NCBI RefSeq assembly: GCF_004000865.1
Contig: NZ_BIMB01000005.1
Location: forward strand, 186,001 to 250,000
Direction: 5' to 3'
Length of the DNA: 64,000 nucleotides
DNA from: Paenibacillus elgii NBRC 100335
Lineage (GTDB): Bacteria; Bacillota; Bacilli; Paenibacillales; NBRC-103111
Shown in pieces: positions 1 through 8,752 of the stretch (position 1 is the first letter of the stretch; each line of letters begins with the position of its first letter). The position numbers and the translations under genes were made by a program. The notes under the pieces were generated by a model. That model saw nothing but the letters and a program-made list of their open reading frames with translations, had not been told where the DNA came from and ran no database searches.

Positions 1-579
1 AGGCTCGGCCTGACCCGGGATATTCATTTCTATTCGACGGAGTTCAATGTCAAGCAAAGCAAGCCGCCGCACAGCGCGCAAACGGAAGAATATTTGGCCA
101 AGCAGTTTTTAACCGCCATTTGGGACAATCTTGGGGTTGTGAAGAACGACGGCCATACTCCCGCCACTCAATTCGCTATGCCGTGGAGTCTGCTGCAGAC
201 CGGACAAGAAGACAAGCTCTACGGGATGCGTACGGAGCACGAAGGGAGCGCTTCTCAGACCGTTTCCCGGACAAAGGTGCTGCAGCTGGTGACGGAAGTG
301 ACGGCAGACGCCTCGTTTGAATATCTCGATCCGAAGAAAAAGGGAGAATATGTTTTGACAAGCCCCGGCAAGAAAATATGGGTCTGGCAAAACGTTAAAG
401 GCTGGAGCAACCGTACGGGACCTACTTATCAAATCGATAATATCCCTAGCGGAGCCAAAGAACTGGCCGTCTACCGGTGGAACGGGTTGAACGAAGTCAT
501 CCCTCTTGATGATGGCAAGCGCACGGTCACGTTGAACAATTTGAATCAAGACGAAACCTATATGTTTGTTGCGCGATAA
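1..579 (+). CDS. C-terminal part of a secreted glycosidase-like protein (5' truncated)
   Basis: An open frame runs without a stop from the first base of the window to a TAA at 577-579, so the gene begins upstream and only its last 192 codons are seen. The residues encoded before base 94 are coding-like and include FYSTEFN, which resembles the nucleophile-glutamate strand of clan GH-A glycosidases. The last ~90 residues look like a small beta-sandwich domain. It is followed by a strong hairpin terminator and faces two larger glycosidase-like genes, which suggests a shared extracellular polysaccharide role. The GH family cannot be fixed from this fragment; GH39-like is a guess. Confidence 0.6.
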   Translation, partial: RLGLTRDIHFYSTEFNVKQSKPPHSAQTEEYLAKQFLTAIWDNLGVVKNDGHTPATQFAMPWSLLQTGQEDKLYGMRTEHEGSASQTVSRTKVLQLVTEVTADASFEYLDPKKKGEYVLTSPGKKIWVWQNVKGWSNRTGPTYQIDNIPSGAKELAVYRWNGLNEVIPLDDGKRTVTLNNLNQDETYMFVAR

Positions 580-592
580 CCGCTTCATGAAG

Positions 593-650
593 AAAACAGA
601 CGTCCTGAAAATCACTTTCATCATTTCAGAACGTCTGTTTTTACTTTTTT
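593..650. terminator. Bidirectional intrinsic terminator
   Basis: Inverted repeat: arm 593-610 (AAAACAGACGTCCTGAAA) pairs with arm 624-642 (TTTCAGAACGTCTGTTTTT), with a T-rich tail to 650 on the plus strand and an A-rich run on the other side. It lies between two convergent genes and can serve both. Confidence 0.8.
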
Positions 651-653
651 TGC

Positions 654-2516
654 TCACTCGCCCGGCTTCCGGTTCAGAATAGTTTGCACCGAGTCTCCGG
701 CGGGTAAATTCACCTGAAATTCGGCCCAGGGCGAAGCTTTAACGTTCACCTGCTGAACGGCGTCGCGGTACGTCTCTCCCGGACCGATCCGTTCTCCGTG
801 ATAGTCACCTTTCGAGGGCATTTTCACCCGGACACGCACCGATTGCGGCGAATCTTCGAAATTGACGAAATTGACAAGCAGCTTATCGGAGGTTGCTCCG
901 GAGCCGGGAAGCGGTGCCAAATAACTGGTGTCTACCGCACGTACATACACTTTTTTATCCTTGACTTCCGAATGGTTCATGATTTCAAAGCTGAGCGGTT
1001 TACCGTGGGTCGCATAAGCCAAGGCCAAACGTCTGAAGATCTTCACCCTGCTGTCCTGATTGCCGGGAAACGAATAACTGCTCGTAGCTGCCGGATCGTG
1101 TGATTTGAAGTCAAAATCATGGCGGAACAGTTCGTAGTTTTTATAGAATGCCGCGTGCTGGATAAAAATATCGCTGAAGCCGATATGGGCTCTTAAAATA
1201 CGGTCGAATACGGCCGCTTGCTTCTGGCTGGCGCCATATGCGGGAGGGTCCAGATGGGTGTTGGTCGTTCCGACTTCCGTGTTAAGCATTTTTTTGGGAA
1301 GTCCGTCCTCATCCGAGCCTAATGTCCGCAGGTTTTCAACAAAGCTTCCTCCTTCGTTATCCGCATAAGACGTCCCATATGCATGACCGTTCGTAAGATC
1401 CGTAAGATCCTCCAGCTCTTTTCTTTGCAGCGAGTCCCGCTCCCAGCCGTACGGTTCGCCTCCCGTAGATTTATAAGACCATCCCGGTGAAACGATCTGC
1501 AGATGGGGACTGTAAATCGACCGGTGCTCGGACAGCCATTGGGCCACGGCGACATTGACAGCTTTGGAACGCTCAAACAAGCCGGGCTCATTATCCACCT
1601 CGTAATATTGAATGTACCGGCCATACTGCTTGAGAAAGTCCGTCAGCTTCGCTCCGGCGTCAGCCGGCAAGCCTCCGTCCGGGTCGAGCGTTATATTTTT
1701 GGTGTAGAGGTACAGCGCAACGGCACCTGTGTTGTACTCCTTTAACGTAGCATAGTAATTTTTCATGTCCGAACAAGAATTTCCGACATTCGAAAAGCAT
1801 CCTGCGCGAACGATATTTCCACTATATGCGATACCGAGCCATTTTAGAACATAAGGCAAATGCCGCGTGGCCCCCGTATCGAAGTAATAATCGTTCGAAG
1901 CGACTCCGGTCCCCATTTGGATATAGCGGCCGTGCACCGGTTCATTGGCAGGCTCCGTCAGCGACTCCAGCTCCAAGTAGTCCCACGACCAATATAAGTG
2001 AGGGTCTTCTTTATTGGAACAATAAAGGCAGCGCTCGGCCCCCAGCCTAAGCTCGTTCTGCCCCTGCTTCAGCTGCTCCTTGGGAATATACAGCTCATAA
2101 AGCTTTTTATACTTATAAGGGCTCTTCTCGCCGATTCCGGCAATTTGGATCATACCGGACAACGTCCCGTTTGAGAAAACCGACATTTGAGGCACGGCTT
2201 TGGAGGCGGACAAAACCCTGAACTTAAAATTCACGCCATGCTCGGGAATTTGATTTAACGTATAACGAATGGATAAATTGCGTGTAATCGAGGCGTCCAA
2301 CCCTGCGGGAAAATCGCTCCACACCGCTTGAGACGATCCTTGGTTCACCTGATACTGGAGCTTATCCACGGTCAGATTAGCGGCGAACTCCTGCTTCGAG
2401 TCGTCCTCCACCCCGATTCTCCAAATGCGGGGGTCTTGCTCGGGCCATTGCAGCGTAAATCCGGACAGCAGCAGCAATCCTGCAAGAATAAGCATGATGC
2501 CTGCTTTTTTTAACAT
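654..2516 (-). CDS. Secreted glycoside-hydrolase-like protein (clan GH-A type)
   Basis: About 620 residues. The start is set at the ATG at 2516 because GGAGGG lies just upstream; the open frame itself extends to a TTG at 2537. A signal peptide (MLKKAG then a leucine-rich stretch) is followed by a beta-sandwich domain with the pattern IPKEQLKQGQNEL ... WDYLELE, reminiscent of the carbohydrate-binding domain of PL4 lyases. The catalytic-like domain has EVDNEPGLF near residue 310 (acid/base NEP motif of clan GH-A) and NTEVG near 410 (candidate nucleophile). Paired cysteines CLYC and the VGNSC region are shared with the 1096-residue paralogue at 4502-7792. Likely cuts an extracellular polysaccharide; the substrate is unknown. 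Confidence 0.7.
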   Translation of the reverse strand: MLKKAGIMLILAGLLLLSGFTLQWPEQDPRIWRIGVEDDSKQEFAANLTVDKLQYQVNQGSSQAVWSDFPAGLDASITRNLSIRYTLNQIPEHGVNFKFRVLSASKAVPQMSVFSNGTLSGMIQIAGIGEKSPYKYKKLYELYIPKEQLKQGQNELRLGAERCLYCSNKEDPHLYWSWDYLELESLTEPANEPVHGRYIQMGTGVASNDYYFDTGATRHLPYVLKWLGIAYSGNIVRAGCFSNVGNSCSDMKNYYATLKEYNTGAVALYLYTKNITLDPDGGLPADAGAKLTDFLKQYGRYIQYYEVDNEPGLFERSKAVNVAVAQWLSEHRSIYSPHLQIVSPGWSYKSTGGEPYGWERDSLQRKELEDLTDLTNGHAYGTSYADNEGGSFVENLRTLGSDEDGLPKKMLNTEVGTTNTHLDPPAYGASQKQAAVFDRILRAHIGFSDIFIQHAAFYKNYELFRHDFDFKSHDPAATSSYSFPGNQDSRVKIFRRLALAYATHGKPLSFEIMNHSEVKDKKVYVRAVDTSYLAPLPGSGATSDKLLVNFVNFEDSPQSVRVRVKMPSKGDYHGERIGPGETYRDAVQQVNVKASPWAEFQVNLPAGDSVQTILNRKPGE

Positions 2517-2543
2517 GAATCCCTCCGTACGGTCCAAATTCGA

Positions 2544-2981
2544 TTATAACTGAATATCAATATGCGCCGAGCCCATCGGGGCTTCGAAGAGATGATAGCT
2601 CTCGCGAACCTTCCGGCAGTCCGCCACATGCTTGATCAGCCATTTCCATGCGGATTCGGTTTCGGGCTCCAGATGAAGCTCCACATTATAGACAAGCTCC
2701 GAATCGTTCATTCGGTTCACGCCGTCAACCCGGCCTTCCAAAGCAACCACCTGATCCGATGTCGAAAGCTCGATTCCGATCACCAGCTCCGTTTGCAGCG
2801 GCAGCAGCAAGGCCGAAGCGAACGAAATTCGGTGTTCCTCCATCACAATAATACGAATAGGAGCAAATTTGGTAATAACCGGCGTGCGGTTTAATTGTTT
2901 AATGGTCATTAAAGCGTGGCCTGCAAATGACGGATCATCCATTTCAACAGCAGGATCGGCAAGTTCATCATTGGTAATCAA
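2544..2981 (-). CDS. PilZ-like small protein
   Basis: About 145 residues from a TTG at 2981, which has GGAGGG six bases upstream; a longer frame starts at a TTG at 3020 without an evident ribosome site. The middle of the protein alternates short beta strands (RIIVMEEHRISFASALLLP, then ALEGRVDGV, then YNVELHLEPE), as in PilZ domains that bind cyclic di-GMP. The classic RxxxR motif is not clear, so this may be a non-binding PilZ-like barrel. It sits between secreted polysaccharide-active proteins, where a c-di-GMP receptor would make sense. The fold call is an inference. Confidence 0.5.
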   Translation of the reverse strand: MITNDELADPAVEMDDPSFAGHALMTIKQLNRTPVITKFAPIRIIVMEEHRISFASALLLPLQTELVIGIELSTSDQVVALEGRVDGVNRMNDSELVYNVELHLEPETESAWKWLIKHVADCRKVRESYHLFEAPMGSAHIDIQL

Positions 2982-3060
2982 TTCGGGCCCTCCTTCGCTT
3001 CTTGTGTTCACCTGATACAATTCGGATGAAGTTTTCCAGGTAACTGCTTATATAATTTAA

Positions 3061-3088
3061 TTTATGTTACAATATGTATCGTTGTCAA
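3061..3088 (-). promoter_or_regulatory. Promoter with embedded palindrome upstream of the PilZ-like gene
   Basis: On the minus strand: TTGACA (3083-3088), 16-base spacer, CATAAA (3061-3066). The spacer carries GATACATATTGTAAC (3066-3080), which differs by one base from a palindrome at 42663-42677 over the promoter of the L,D-transpeptidase gene. Confidence 0.5.
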
Positions 3089-3135
3089 GTTGATTATGAA
3101 AAAAGCCGCCGAAGAGTTTCCCGGCAGCTCGCAGC

Positions 3136-4338
3136 CTATAACGTTTGCACGACTTTCCACGTTTTTCCCCAATCCGTTGAAATTTGCAATTGATTGTTCA
3201 GCGAACGAAGCAATACATTTCCCAGTACAATTTTGGAAGCGTAATTGGATCGGCCGATGCCGGTCCCCAGTTTGATTTGAGACACCTCCAGCATGGTCAA
3301 GCTGGTATCCAGGGACGGATAATTTAAGAACGAGGCGCGGTTCATTTCGGTGCCCAGCTCGTAGATGGAAAAAGCGCTGTACTCTCCTTCAATCACAATC
3401 GGCGGCCCGGAATGCGGCCCGCGAACGGTATTATTTTCGAATGTAAATTGACTGGACTGGGCTCTTTGCTGCTTCAAGATCCCAAGCGCATCCGTGCCTG
3501 AATTGGCAAGAAACGAGCAGCCTCTGACCGCCATGTTTGTTTTATCGAAGGCCCGGAGTGCCCACACATGTTTATAGCCCTCAAAGTCAATTCCATCGAA
3601 GATGATATTCGCCGTTCCGCCGATCGCGCCGGTTACCAGATCTTTGCCTATCACCACGATTCCCAAATTATCGTCGGGCGCGGTCAGCCCGAAGCCGGCC
3701 GATAATTGTCCGCCCCAAAAGTGGAACCCGCCCGAAGCCGGAGAAATATGGACAGCCGCCTTCGTTCCGCCTAACCAACAGTTATAAAATTGAAGATCGT
3801 TGCCGCTTTGAAAGCCCGATCTCAAGTTCAAAGCAACCGTGTTCCAGTTATACTGCGCCCGCAGATTGAAAAAGACCGAGCCAAAGCAATTGTTGATCAA
3901 ATCAAAGGCGATGGGAAATCCGTCCGACTGTACATTGCGCACCTCAAATTGGCGGATGCCGTTTAATTTCACGCCGGCGGTTACCCCCTGCGGCTGCTTC
4001 ACAGGCCCAAGAAAATAAATGTCCCGGAGAAAACCTCCCAAACTTTGGTTATTCATATTGGCTCCGGGTCCTATCAAAATGCAGTCGTAGTCCGTGCTTA
4101 ACGTTTTAATGACGGTATTGGTCCCCCCGGCTCCATAGATCATGACGTTGCTTCCCTTCGCGATCAACGGCCCCGAGGTCTGATAAGTTCCCGGAGGAAC
4201 ATAGCAGGGGAGCTTTTTCTGAATGGCTGCCGCAAACGCCGCATTGAGCGCGTTGGTCGAATCGTATTTCGCATTTTCTTCTATTGGAATTGCACCATAA
4301 TCTCTCGCATTCACGATCATTGTCGTTACATCGCCCAC
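3136..4338 (-). CDS. Pectate-lyase-superfamily (parallel beta-helix) protein
   Basis: About 400 residues from a GTG at 4338 with AAAAAAAGGAG eleven bases upstream. The open frame continues to an ATG at 4524 and overlaps the neighbouring gene, but that extra part is Ser/Lys/Asn-rich and has no ribosome site. The N-terminus carries the hallmark of the Pectate_lyase_3 family: VNARDYGAIP, then a D-T-NALNAAFAAA segment and CYVPPGTY. Repeated short strands with Asn ladders follow, as in a right-handed beta helix. No signal peptide is visible, so it may be exported differently or act inside. Lyase activity is not proven; many relatives are sugar-binding or tail-spike-like. Confidence 0.65.
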   Translation of the reverse strand: MGDVTTMIVNARDYGAIPIEENAKYDSTNALNAAFAAAIQKKLPCYVPPGTYQTSGPLIAKGSNVMIYGAGGTNTVIKTLSTDYDCILIGPGANMNNQSLGGFLRDIYFLGPVKQPQGVTAGVKLNGIRQFEVRNVQSDGFPIAFDLINNCFGSVFFNLRAQYNWNTVALNLRSGFQSGNDLQFYNCWLGGTKAAVHISPASGGFHFWGGQLSAGFGLTAPDDNLGIVVIGKDLVTGAIGGTANIIFDGIDFEGYKHVWALRAFDKTNMAVRGCSFLANSGTDALGILKQQRAQSSQFTFENNTVRGPHSGPPIVIEGEYSAFSIYELGTEMNRASFLNYPSLDTSLTMLEVSQIKLGTGIGRSNYASKIVLGNVLLRSLNNQLQISTDWGKTWKVVQTL

Positions 4339-4501
4339 CGTATGTTCCACTCCTTTTTTTCTGCTATTTTCATTCCGGTTCATTTTATTCTCGCTCTGGT
4401 CTTTTGGCTTGGACGATGCACTAGACTTGGCCGTATCCCACGACAAAAAGGAGCTGATCCAAAGTCTTTGCAGACCTTGAGGAACAGCCCCTGAAGGGTG
4501 A

Positions 4502-7500
4502 TTACTTATAAACATTGAACTCATGAATAGACCAGAAAACGCCGGCTTGTCCGGTTTGAACGATTCTCACATATCTCGCGGTTTGCGGCGGGAAGCGAAC
4601 CGTTGTCACAATGCTGCCTGCACCGGAGGCTATAGGCGCTCCCCACTGCTCTCCATCATTGGACACGTACACCTGATAGCCTCTGGGGAAGTCAAGCACG
4701 GAATTCCCCGCATCCAGCACGATTTTGGAAAATGTTTTCCGGGCCCCCATATCCACTTGGAAACTTTCGCCGCCTGCCTGACGCGCTCCCGTATCCCATC
4801 GGGTGAACATCTTATTGTCGATCGCAAATTGATGATTCGTGCCGCTTCCCGAGCTTTTCCAGCCATCCTTATCCAGCGAATCGCAAAATACGTAAAGATC
4901 ATCCACGCTCCACGGGCTTCCGCCCGTATTGACGATTTTGATATACCTGGCCTTTTGTTGAGGCATCGTTATGGTCGTGATTGGGCCGCCTGTGCCCGAT
5001 TGAACAGGATTCCCCCAAGCGGCGCCATCCGTCGATACGTACAAGCTGTAATTTTGCGGGTAAGCATTCGGCCCGCGGGAAGCGTCCAGCACGATTCGGT
5101 CAAACTTTTGCAGCTCTCCCATGTCTGCCACAATCGCTTGCGTTCCGGCGAATTCCAGGCTGTCGCTTTGCTCATGCAAGCCGGCCAACGATCTTCGTCC
5201 GGCATTTACCCCCGAGATGGTCCAGCCCGTTCGGTCTAACGAACTGCTGTACACATTCAATTCATGCACGGACCAGAACGTGGGACCTCTGCCGGTTTGG
5301 ACGATTTTCAGATATCTGGCTGTCTGCGGAAAAGGAAGCTCCATCGTTGTTACAACGTTTCCCTCCCCTTGGGATACGGGCTCCCCCCAATTCCTGCCAT
5401 CGCTCGAAACATACATTTCGTATTGGCGCGGGTAATCATGAGGCGAGGCTTCGGTGTCCAGCACCACTTTATCGAATGTCCGGTTCGACTGCATATCGAT
5501 AATGAAGTATTGTCCCGCTTCCTGAGGAGCTCCCGTATCAAACCGCGTCACAGGCGAACCGTCCAGCATCTCCTGCCCGGTTGGCTTCCCCATCGAAGTC
5601 GTAACCGTCCAGTCGCTCCGGTCCAAAGCCACCGAAGACGAAGGAATGATTTCCATTGGCTGAGGGTGTCCGCCGGCCCCGTTCGTTCCGACAGCTTGAA
5701 CGGCATAATAATATACGGTATCGTTTTTCACCGTTGTATCCTTGAAGGAATTGGCAGCCAGCCGGGCTGCGACAGCATCATAAGGTCCTTCCTGGGCCGT
5801 CGAACGCAGCACGTTGTAAGAAACGGCCCCTTCCGACTCCAGCCAAGTTAGCTCGACGCTTTTGTAGCCGACCGATTGGTTTAAAATCACGGGCGCCTCA
5901 GGAAGCGCGCTTCCTTTTTCATCCAATATATATTGCACCGATTCGCCGGGACCTAAATTGACCGATAAGCTTATGGCGGGGTTCGCAGCTAGGCCGGTGA
6001 CATAAGTTCTGGCGGCTTCATATGTATCCCCTGCACCGATGCGGTCGCCCTCGTATACGGCTTGCTTAGGCATCACAATTCGGGCGCTGACGGTCTGCGG
6101 CGACGATTCGAAGTTCACAAAATTAACCAATATTTTGTTTGATGCTGCGCCGCTTCCGGGGAGCGGTTTTAACGTTGACGTATCGACTGCCCTGACATAC
6201 ACTTTTTTTCCTAAGAGCGAATCTCGGTTGTTGAGCGTATATGACAGCGGCTTTCCGTGCGTAGCGTAGGCGAGCGCAATTCTCCGCATCGTTTTCACAC
6301 GGGAATCCTGCCCTTCGTCGTGGTAAAAAATTTCCGTCTTCGCCGGGTTATGCGTCTTCATGCTCGAAAAGTCCGTTTTGAATAAGGAGTAATCCTGAAA
6401 AAACGCCGCATGCTGCGTGAAATAGTCGGCGAATCCGACATGGGCTCTCGCATTGCGGTCAAACACGGCAGCTTTGCTGGCCGCGCCTTCTCCGACCACA
6501 GGGTCGGTCAAATCGTCCTTCGTGCCAAATTCGGTAGCGAACATCGGCTTCGCAAGACCGCTGGCTCCGACGCCCACCGATTTTATATTTTCCACGAGAC
6601 TGCCGCCCGCGTTATTGGCATAGGAAGTCCCGTAGGCATGCCCGTTTGTGAAGTCCGTCAAGTCTTCGACGGCTTTTCTTTGCTTCGGGTCCCGCTCCCA
6701 TCCGGCGGGAATGCCGCGTTTATCGTCGTAGGCCCATCCGGGAGAGACGATTTTCAGATGCGGGGCGAGCGCAGCGCGATGATTTTTCAACCACCGGGCA
6801 ATTGCGATATCGACATCTCTGGAGCGGTTGAACAACCCCGGCTCGTTGTCGACCTCGTAAAACTGGATTTTCGAGCCGTAGCTTTTGAGATAGTCGGAAA
6901 GGACGTTTTGCGCCTCCGACGGAAGACTGCCGTCCGGATTGAGCGTAATGTTGCCGGTATAGAGATGCAGCGCAATCGCGCCGGTATTCAACTGGCGGAG
7001 CTTGTCCAAATAAGCGGACATGGCCGAACAGGAATTACCGACGTTCGAGGCGCATACCGTTCGAACGTAGTTGCCGCTATAAGCGATTCCTAGCCACTTG
7101 AGAATATAAGGCAGGTGATTGACCGCTCCCTCATCGTAATAAGCCTGATTATTTTTCACATTCGTACCGAGATGAACGTATGAGCCGTGAATCGGCTCCG
7201 CAGCCGGCTCTTCCAGCGCTTCCAGCTTCATGTAATCCCATACCCACCACAAATAAGGATCTTCGCTGGCCGAGCAGTACAGACACCGGCTGGCCTCCAA
7301 GGTAATCGTATTTTGCCCCGGCTGAAGCATCTCCTTGGGGATATACAATTCATAGACTTTATTGTAGGAGACAGCGCTTGTCGTCCCTCCTACCCCTGCA
7401 ATTTGAATCATTCCCGCAAACATTTGATTGGAGTAAACAGCCAACTGCGGAACATACTTATGGGCGTCCAAAATGTTGAAGGAAAATTTAACGCCGTTGG

Positions 7501-7792
7501 GAGGAATTTGGGCTAGTGGATAAGCCAGCGTCATGACGGGGTTTTGGCTGCGGTTCAAGCCTTTCGGTATGTCGCTCCAATCCGTTCTGCTCCGCCAGTC
7601 TTCCGGAACCGGAACTTCCTTGGCGCTGCCTGCCGGATAGCCGGCAAATTCGGCGCTGGATTGATCCGCCTTTCCAATCATCCATAAGACTGAGTCAGCC
7701 GCACGGGCGACACTGCTTTCATGGGGCCCGAGGTACAAAAGAAACAGTGCAAGAAACAACAGAATCGGGAATTTAATCCGGTAAAAGTCCAC
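4502..7792 (-). CDS. Large secreted glycoside-hydrolase-like protein with FN3 and three discoidin domains
   Basis: About 1096 residues from a GTG at 7792 (AGGT nine bases upstream). A signal peptide (KFPILLFLALFLLYLG, cleavage after VARAA) precedes a region paralogous to the protein at 654-2516: a PL4-like beta-sandwich, EVDNEPGLF near residue 320 and FATEFGT near 425. Residues ~630-720 form a fibronectin type III domain. About 730-860, 860-975 and 975-1096 are three F5/8 type C (discoidin-like) carbohydrate-binding modules, each ending in a RYLKIVQTG-type strand. The layout fits an extracellular enzyme anchored to its polymer by several binding modules. Substrate unknown. Confidence 0.75.
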   Translation of the reverse strand: MDFYRIKFPILLFLALFLLYLGPHESSVARAADSVLWMIGKADQSSAEFAGYPAGSAKEVPVPEDWRSRTDWSDIPKGLNRSQNPVMTLAYPLAQIPPNGVKFSFNILDAHKYVPQLAVYSNQMFAGMIQIAGVGGTTSAVSYNKVYELYIPKEMLQPGQNTITLEASRCLYCSASEDPYLWWVWDYMKLEALEEPAAEPIHGSYVHLGTNVKNNQAYYDEGAVNHLPYILKWLGIAYSGNYVRTVCASNVGNSCSAMSAYLDKLRQLNTGAIALHLYTGNITLNPDGSLPSEAQNVLSDYLKSYGSKIQFYEVDNEPGLFNRSRDVDIAIARWLKNHRAALAPHLKIVSPGWAYDDKRGIPAGWERDPKQRKAVEDLTDFTNGHAYGTSYANNAGGSLVENIKSVGVGASGLAKPMFATEFGTKDDLTDPVVGEGAASKAAVFDRNARAHVGFADYFTQHAAFFQDYSLFKTDFSSMKTHNPAKTEIFYHDEGQDSRVKTMRRIALAYATHGKPLSYTLNNRDSLLGKKVYVRAVDTSTLKPLPGSGAASNKILVNFVNFESSPQTVSARIVMPKQAVYEGDRIGAGDTYEAARTYVTGLAANPAISLSVNLGPGESVQYILDEKGSALPEAPVILNQSVGYKSVELTWLESEGAVSYNVLRSTAQEGPYDAVAARLAANSFKDTTVKNDTVYYYAVQAVGTNGAGGHPQPMEIIPSSSVALDRSDWTVTTSMGKPTGQEMLDGSPVTRFDTGAPQEAGQYFIIDMQSNRTFDKVVLDTEASPHDYPRQYEMYVSSDGRNWGEPVSQGEGNVVTTMELPFPQTARYLKIVQTGRGPTFWSVHELNVYSSSLDRTGWTISGVNAGRRSLAGLHEQSDSLEFAGTQAIVADMGELQKFDRIVLDASRGPNAYPQNYSLYVSTDGAAWGNPVQSGTGGPITTITMPQQKARYIKIVNTGGSPWSVDDLYVFCDSLDKDGWKSSGSGTNHQFAIDNKMFTRWDTGARQAGGESFQVDMGARKTFSKIVLDAGNSVLDFPRGYQVYVSNDGEQWGAPIASGAGSIVTTVRFPPQTARYVRIVQTGQAGVFWSIHEFNVYK

Positions 7793-7818
7793 CCCAAATT
7801 ACCTCATTCCGATGTCAT

Positions 7819-7890
7819 ATTTTGTCGGTTTTTGCCTCCAATGGTTTCCATTTTACCATGTGGCTGGCAGCTGTCAACATCCGACAAAAT
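7819..7890 (-). promoter_or_regulatory. Promoter of the large glycosidase gene, flanked by a 10-bp inverted repeat
   Basis: Minus-strand TTGACA (7872-7877), 16-base spacer, TAAAAT (7850-7855). Perfect 10-bp inverted repeats ATTTTGTCGG (7819-7828) and CCGACAAAAT (7881-7890) sit on either side of the promoter. They are candidate operator half-sites for an unidentified regulator. Confidence 0.6.
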
Positions 7891-7972
7891 GCATAGGAAC
7901 AAGCTGCAAATGCACGACTTTACTCCTATCCGTTCGGTAACAAAGTGCGGCTTACAGCATATAAGCGCCGAT

Positions 7973-8014
7973 AAAAAAAATCCTCGGATTCTCCAAATTC
8001 GGAAAATCCGAGGA
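7973..8014 (-). terminator. Intrinsic terminator of the acyltransferase gene
   Basis: On the minus strand TCCTCGGATT pairs with AATCCGAGGA and is followed by eight T residues (7973-7980), six bases after the stop of the acyltransferase gene. Confidence 0.85.
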
Positions 8015-8019
8015 AGGGA

Positions 8020-8580
8020 TTACAAATGCCAATCGACATCGGTTTTAACGACCTTCGCCGGTACGCCGGCTACGACTGTACGCGGAGGTACATCGTGAGC
8101 CACGACGGAACCGGCGGCTACAATCGCGCCGTCGCCGATCGTAACGCCTTTCAAGATCGTGGCTTTGCACCCGATCCATACATGATCGCCGATGATGACC
8201 GGCTTCGTATTCGGCCGCCCGTCCATAATCGTATGGTAATCCGTGTCCATGATCGAAACGTCCCAGGAGATCGCGCAATGACTGCCGACACGGATATGTT
8301 GTTTGCACATGAATTCGGTTCTCCGGTTGATAAACGTTTTGTCACCAATTTCAACCGTCGCTCCGGGAGCGTCCAGGTAAAAGCCGACCCCCGCATGCAG
8401 CAGCACATGATTGCCTATGACGAGATTCGTATTTTTTAATTCCGAGCGGTGCACCTTTCCGCATACCCTGAACATTTTCCCGCATTTTTGCACATGTCTG
8501 CGAAACAATAATCCTAGAAAAAGTCTGTAAGCATATCGTACATACTCATAAAATGCCCGTTTTTCCTTGACATTCCCCAT
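8020..8580 (-). CDS. Hexapeptide-repeat (left-handed beta-helix) acyltransferase
   Basis: 186 residues from ATG 8580 with GGGGAA upstream. The C-terminal two thirds consist of hexapeptide repeats ([LIV]-G-x4), for example [23 protein letters not shown] and [15 protein letters not shown], ending in [11 protein letters not shown], the usual end of CoA-dependent sugar O-acetyltransferases of the maltose/galactoside acetyltransferase (WbbJ-like) group. The catalytic His is probably in DTDYHTIMD. The N-terminus is short and basic with a hydrophobic stretch. Its position near glycosidase-like genes suggests it decorates an extracellular polysaccharide; the acceptor is unknown. Confidence 0.8.
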   Translation of the reverse strand: MGNVKEKRAFYEYVRYAYRLFLGLLFRRHVQKCGKMFRVCGKVHRSELKNTNLVIGNHVLLHAGVGFYLDAPGATVEIGDKTFINRRTEFMCKQHIRVGSHCAISWDVSIMDTDYHTIMDGRPNTKPVIIGDHVWIGCKATILKGVTIGDGAIVAAGSVVAHDVPPRTVVAGVPAKVVKTDVDWHL

Positions 8581-8695
8581 TGAATCAGTTCCCCGTATTA
8601 TAAAATTTGTTTTGCTGTATAATGATACTTTTTGTATATTATATTATATTTTTGTTCCAAATTGTAGAGTTAATTTCGCCACACTTTGGCAGCAC

Positions 8696-8729
8696 AAAAA
8701 AGGACCGGCTACGTTCATAGCGGTCCCTT
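8696..8729 (-). terminator. Intrinsic terminator of the DUF1501 gene
   Basis: Minus-strand stem GGGACCG / CGGTCC around a 13-base loop (8701-8728), followed by a T run (8696-8701). Confidence 0.75.
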
Positions 8730-8752
8730 GTTCCTATTCTATACCATGCAAG

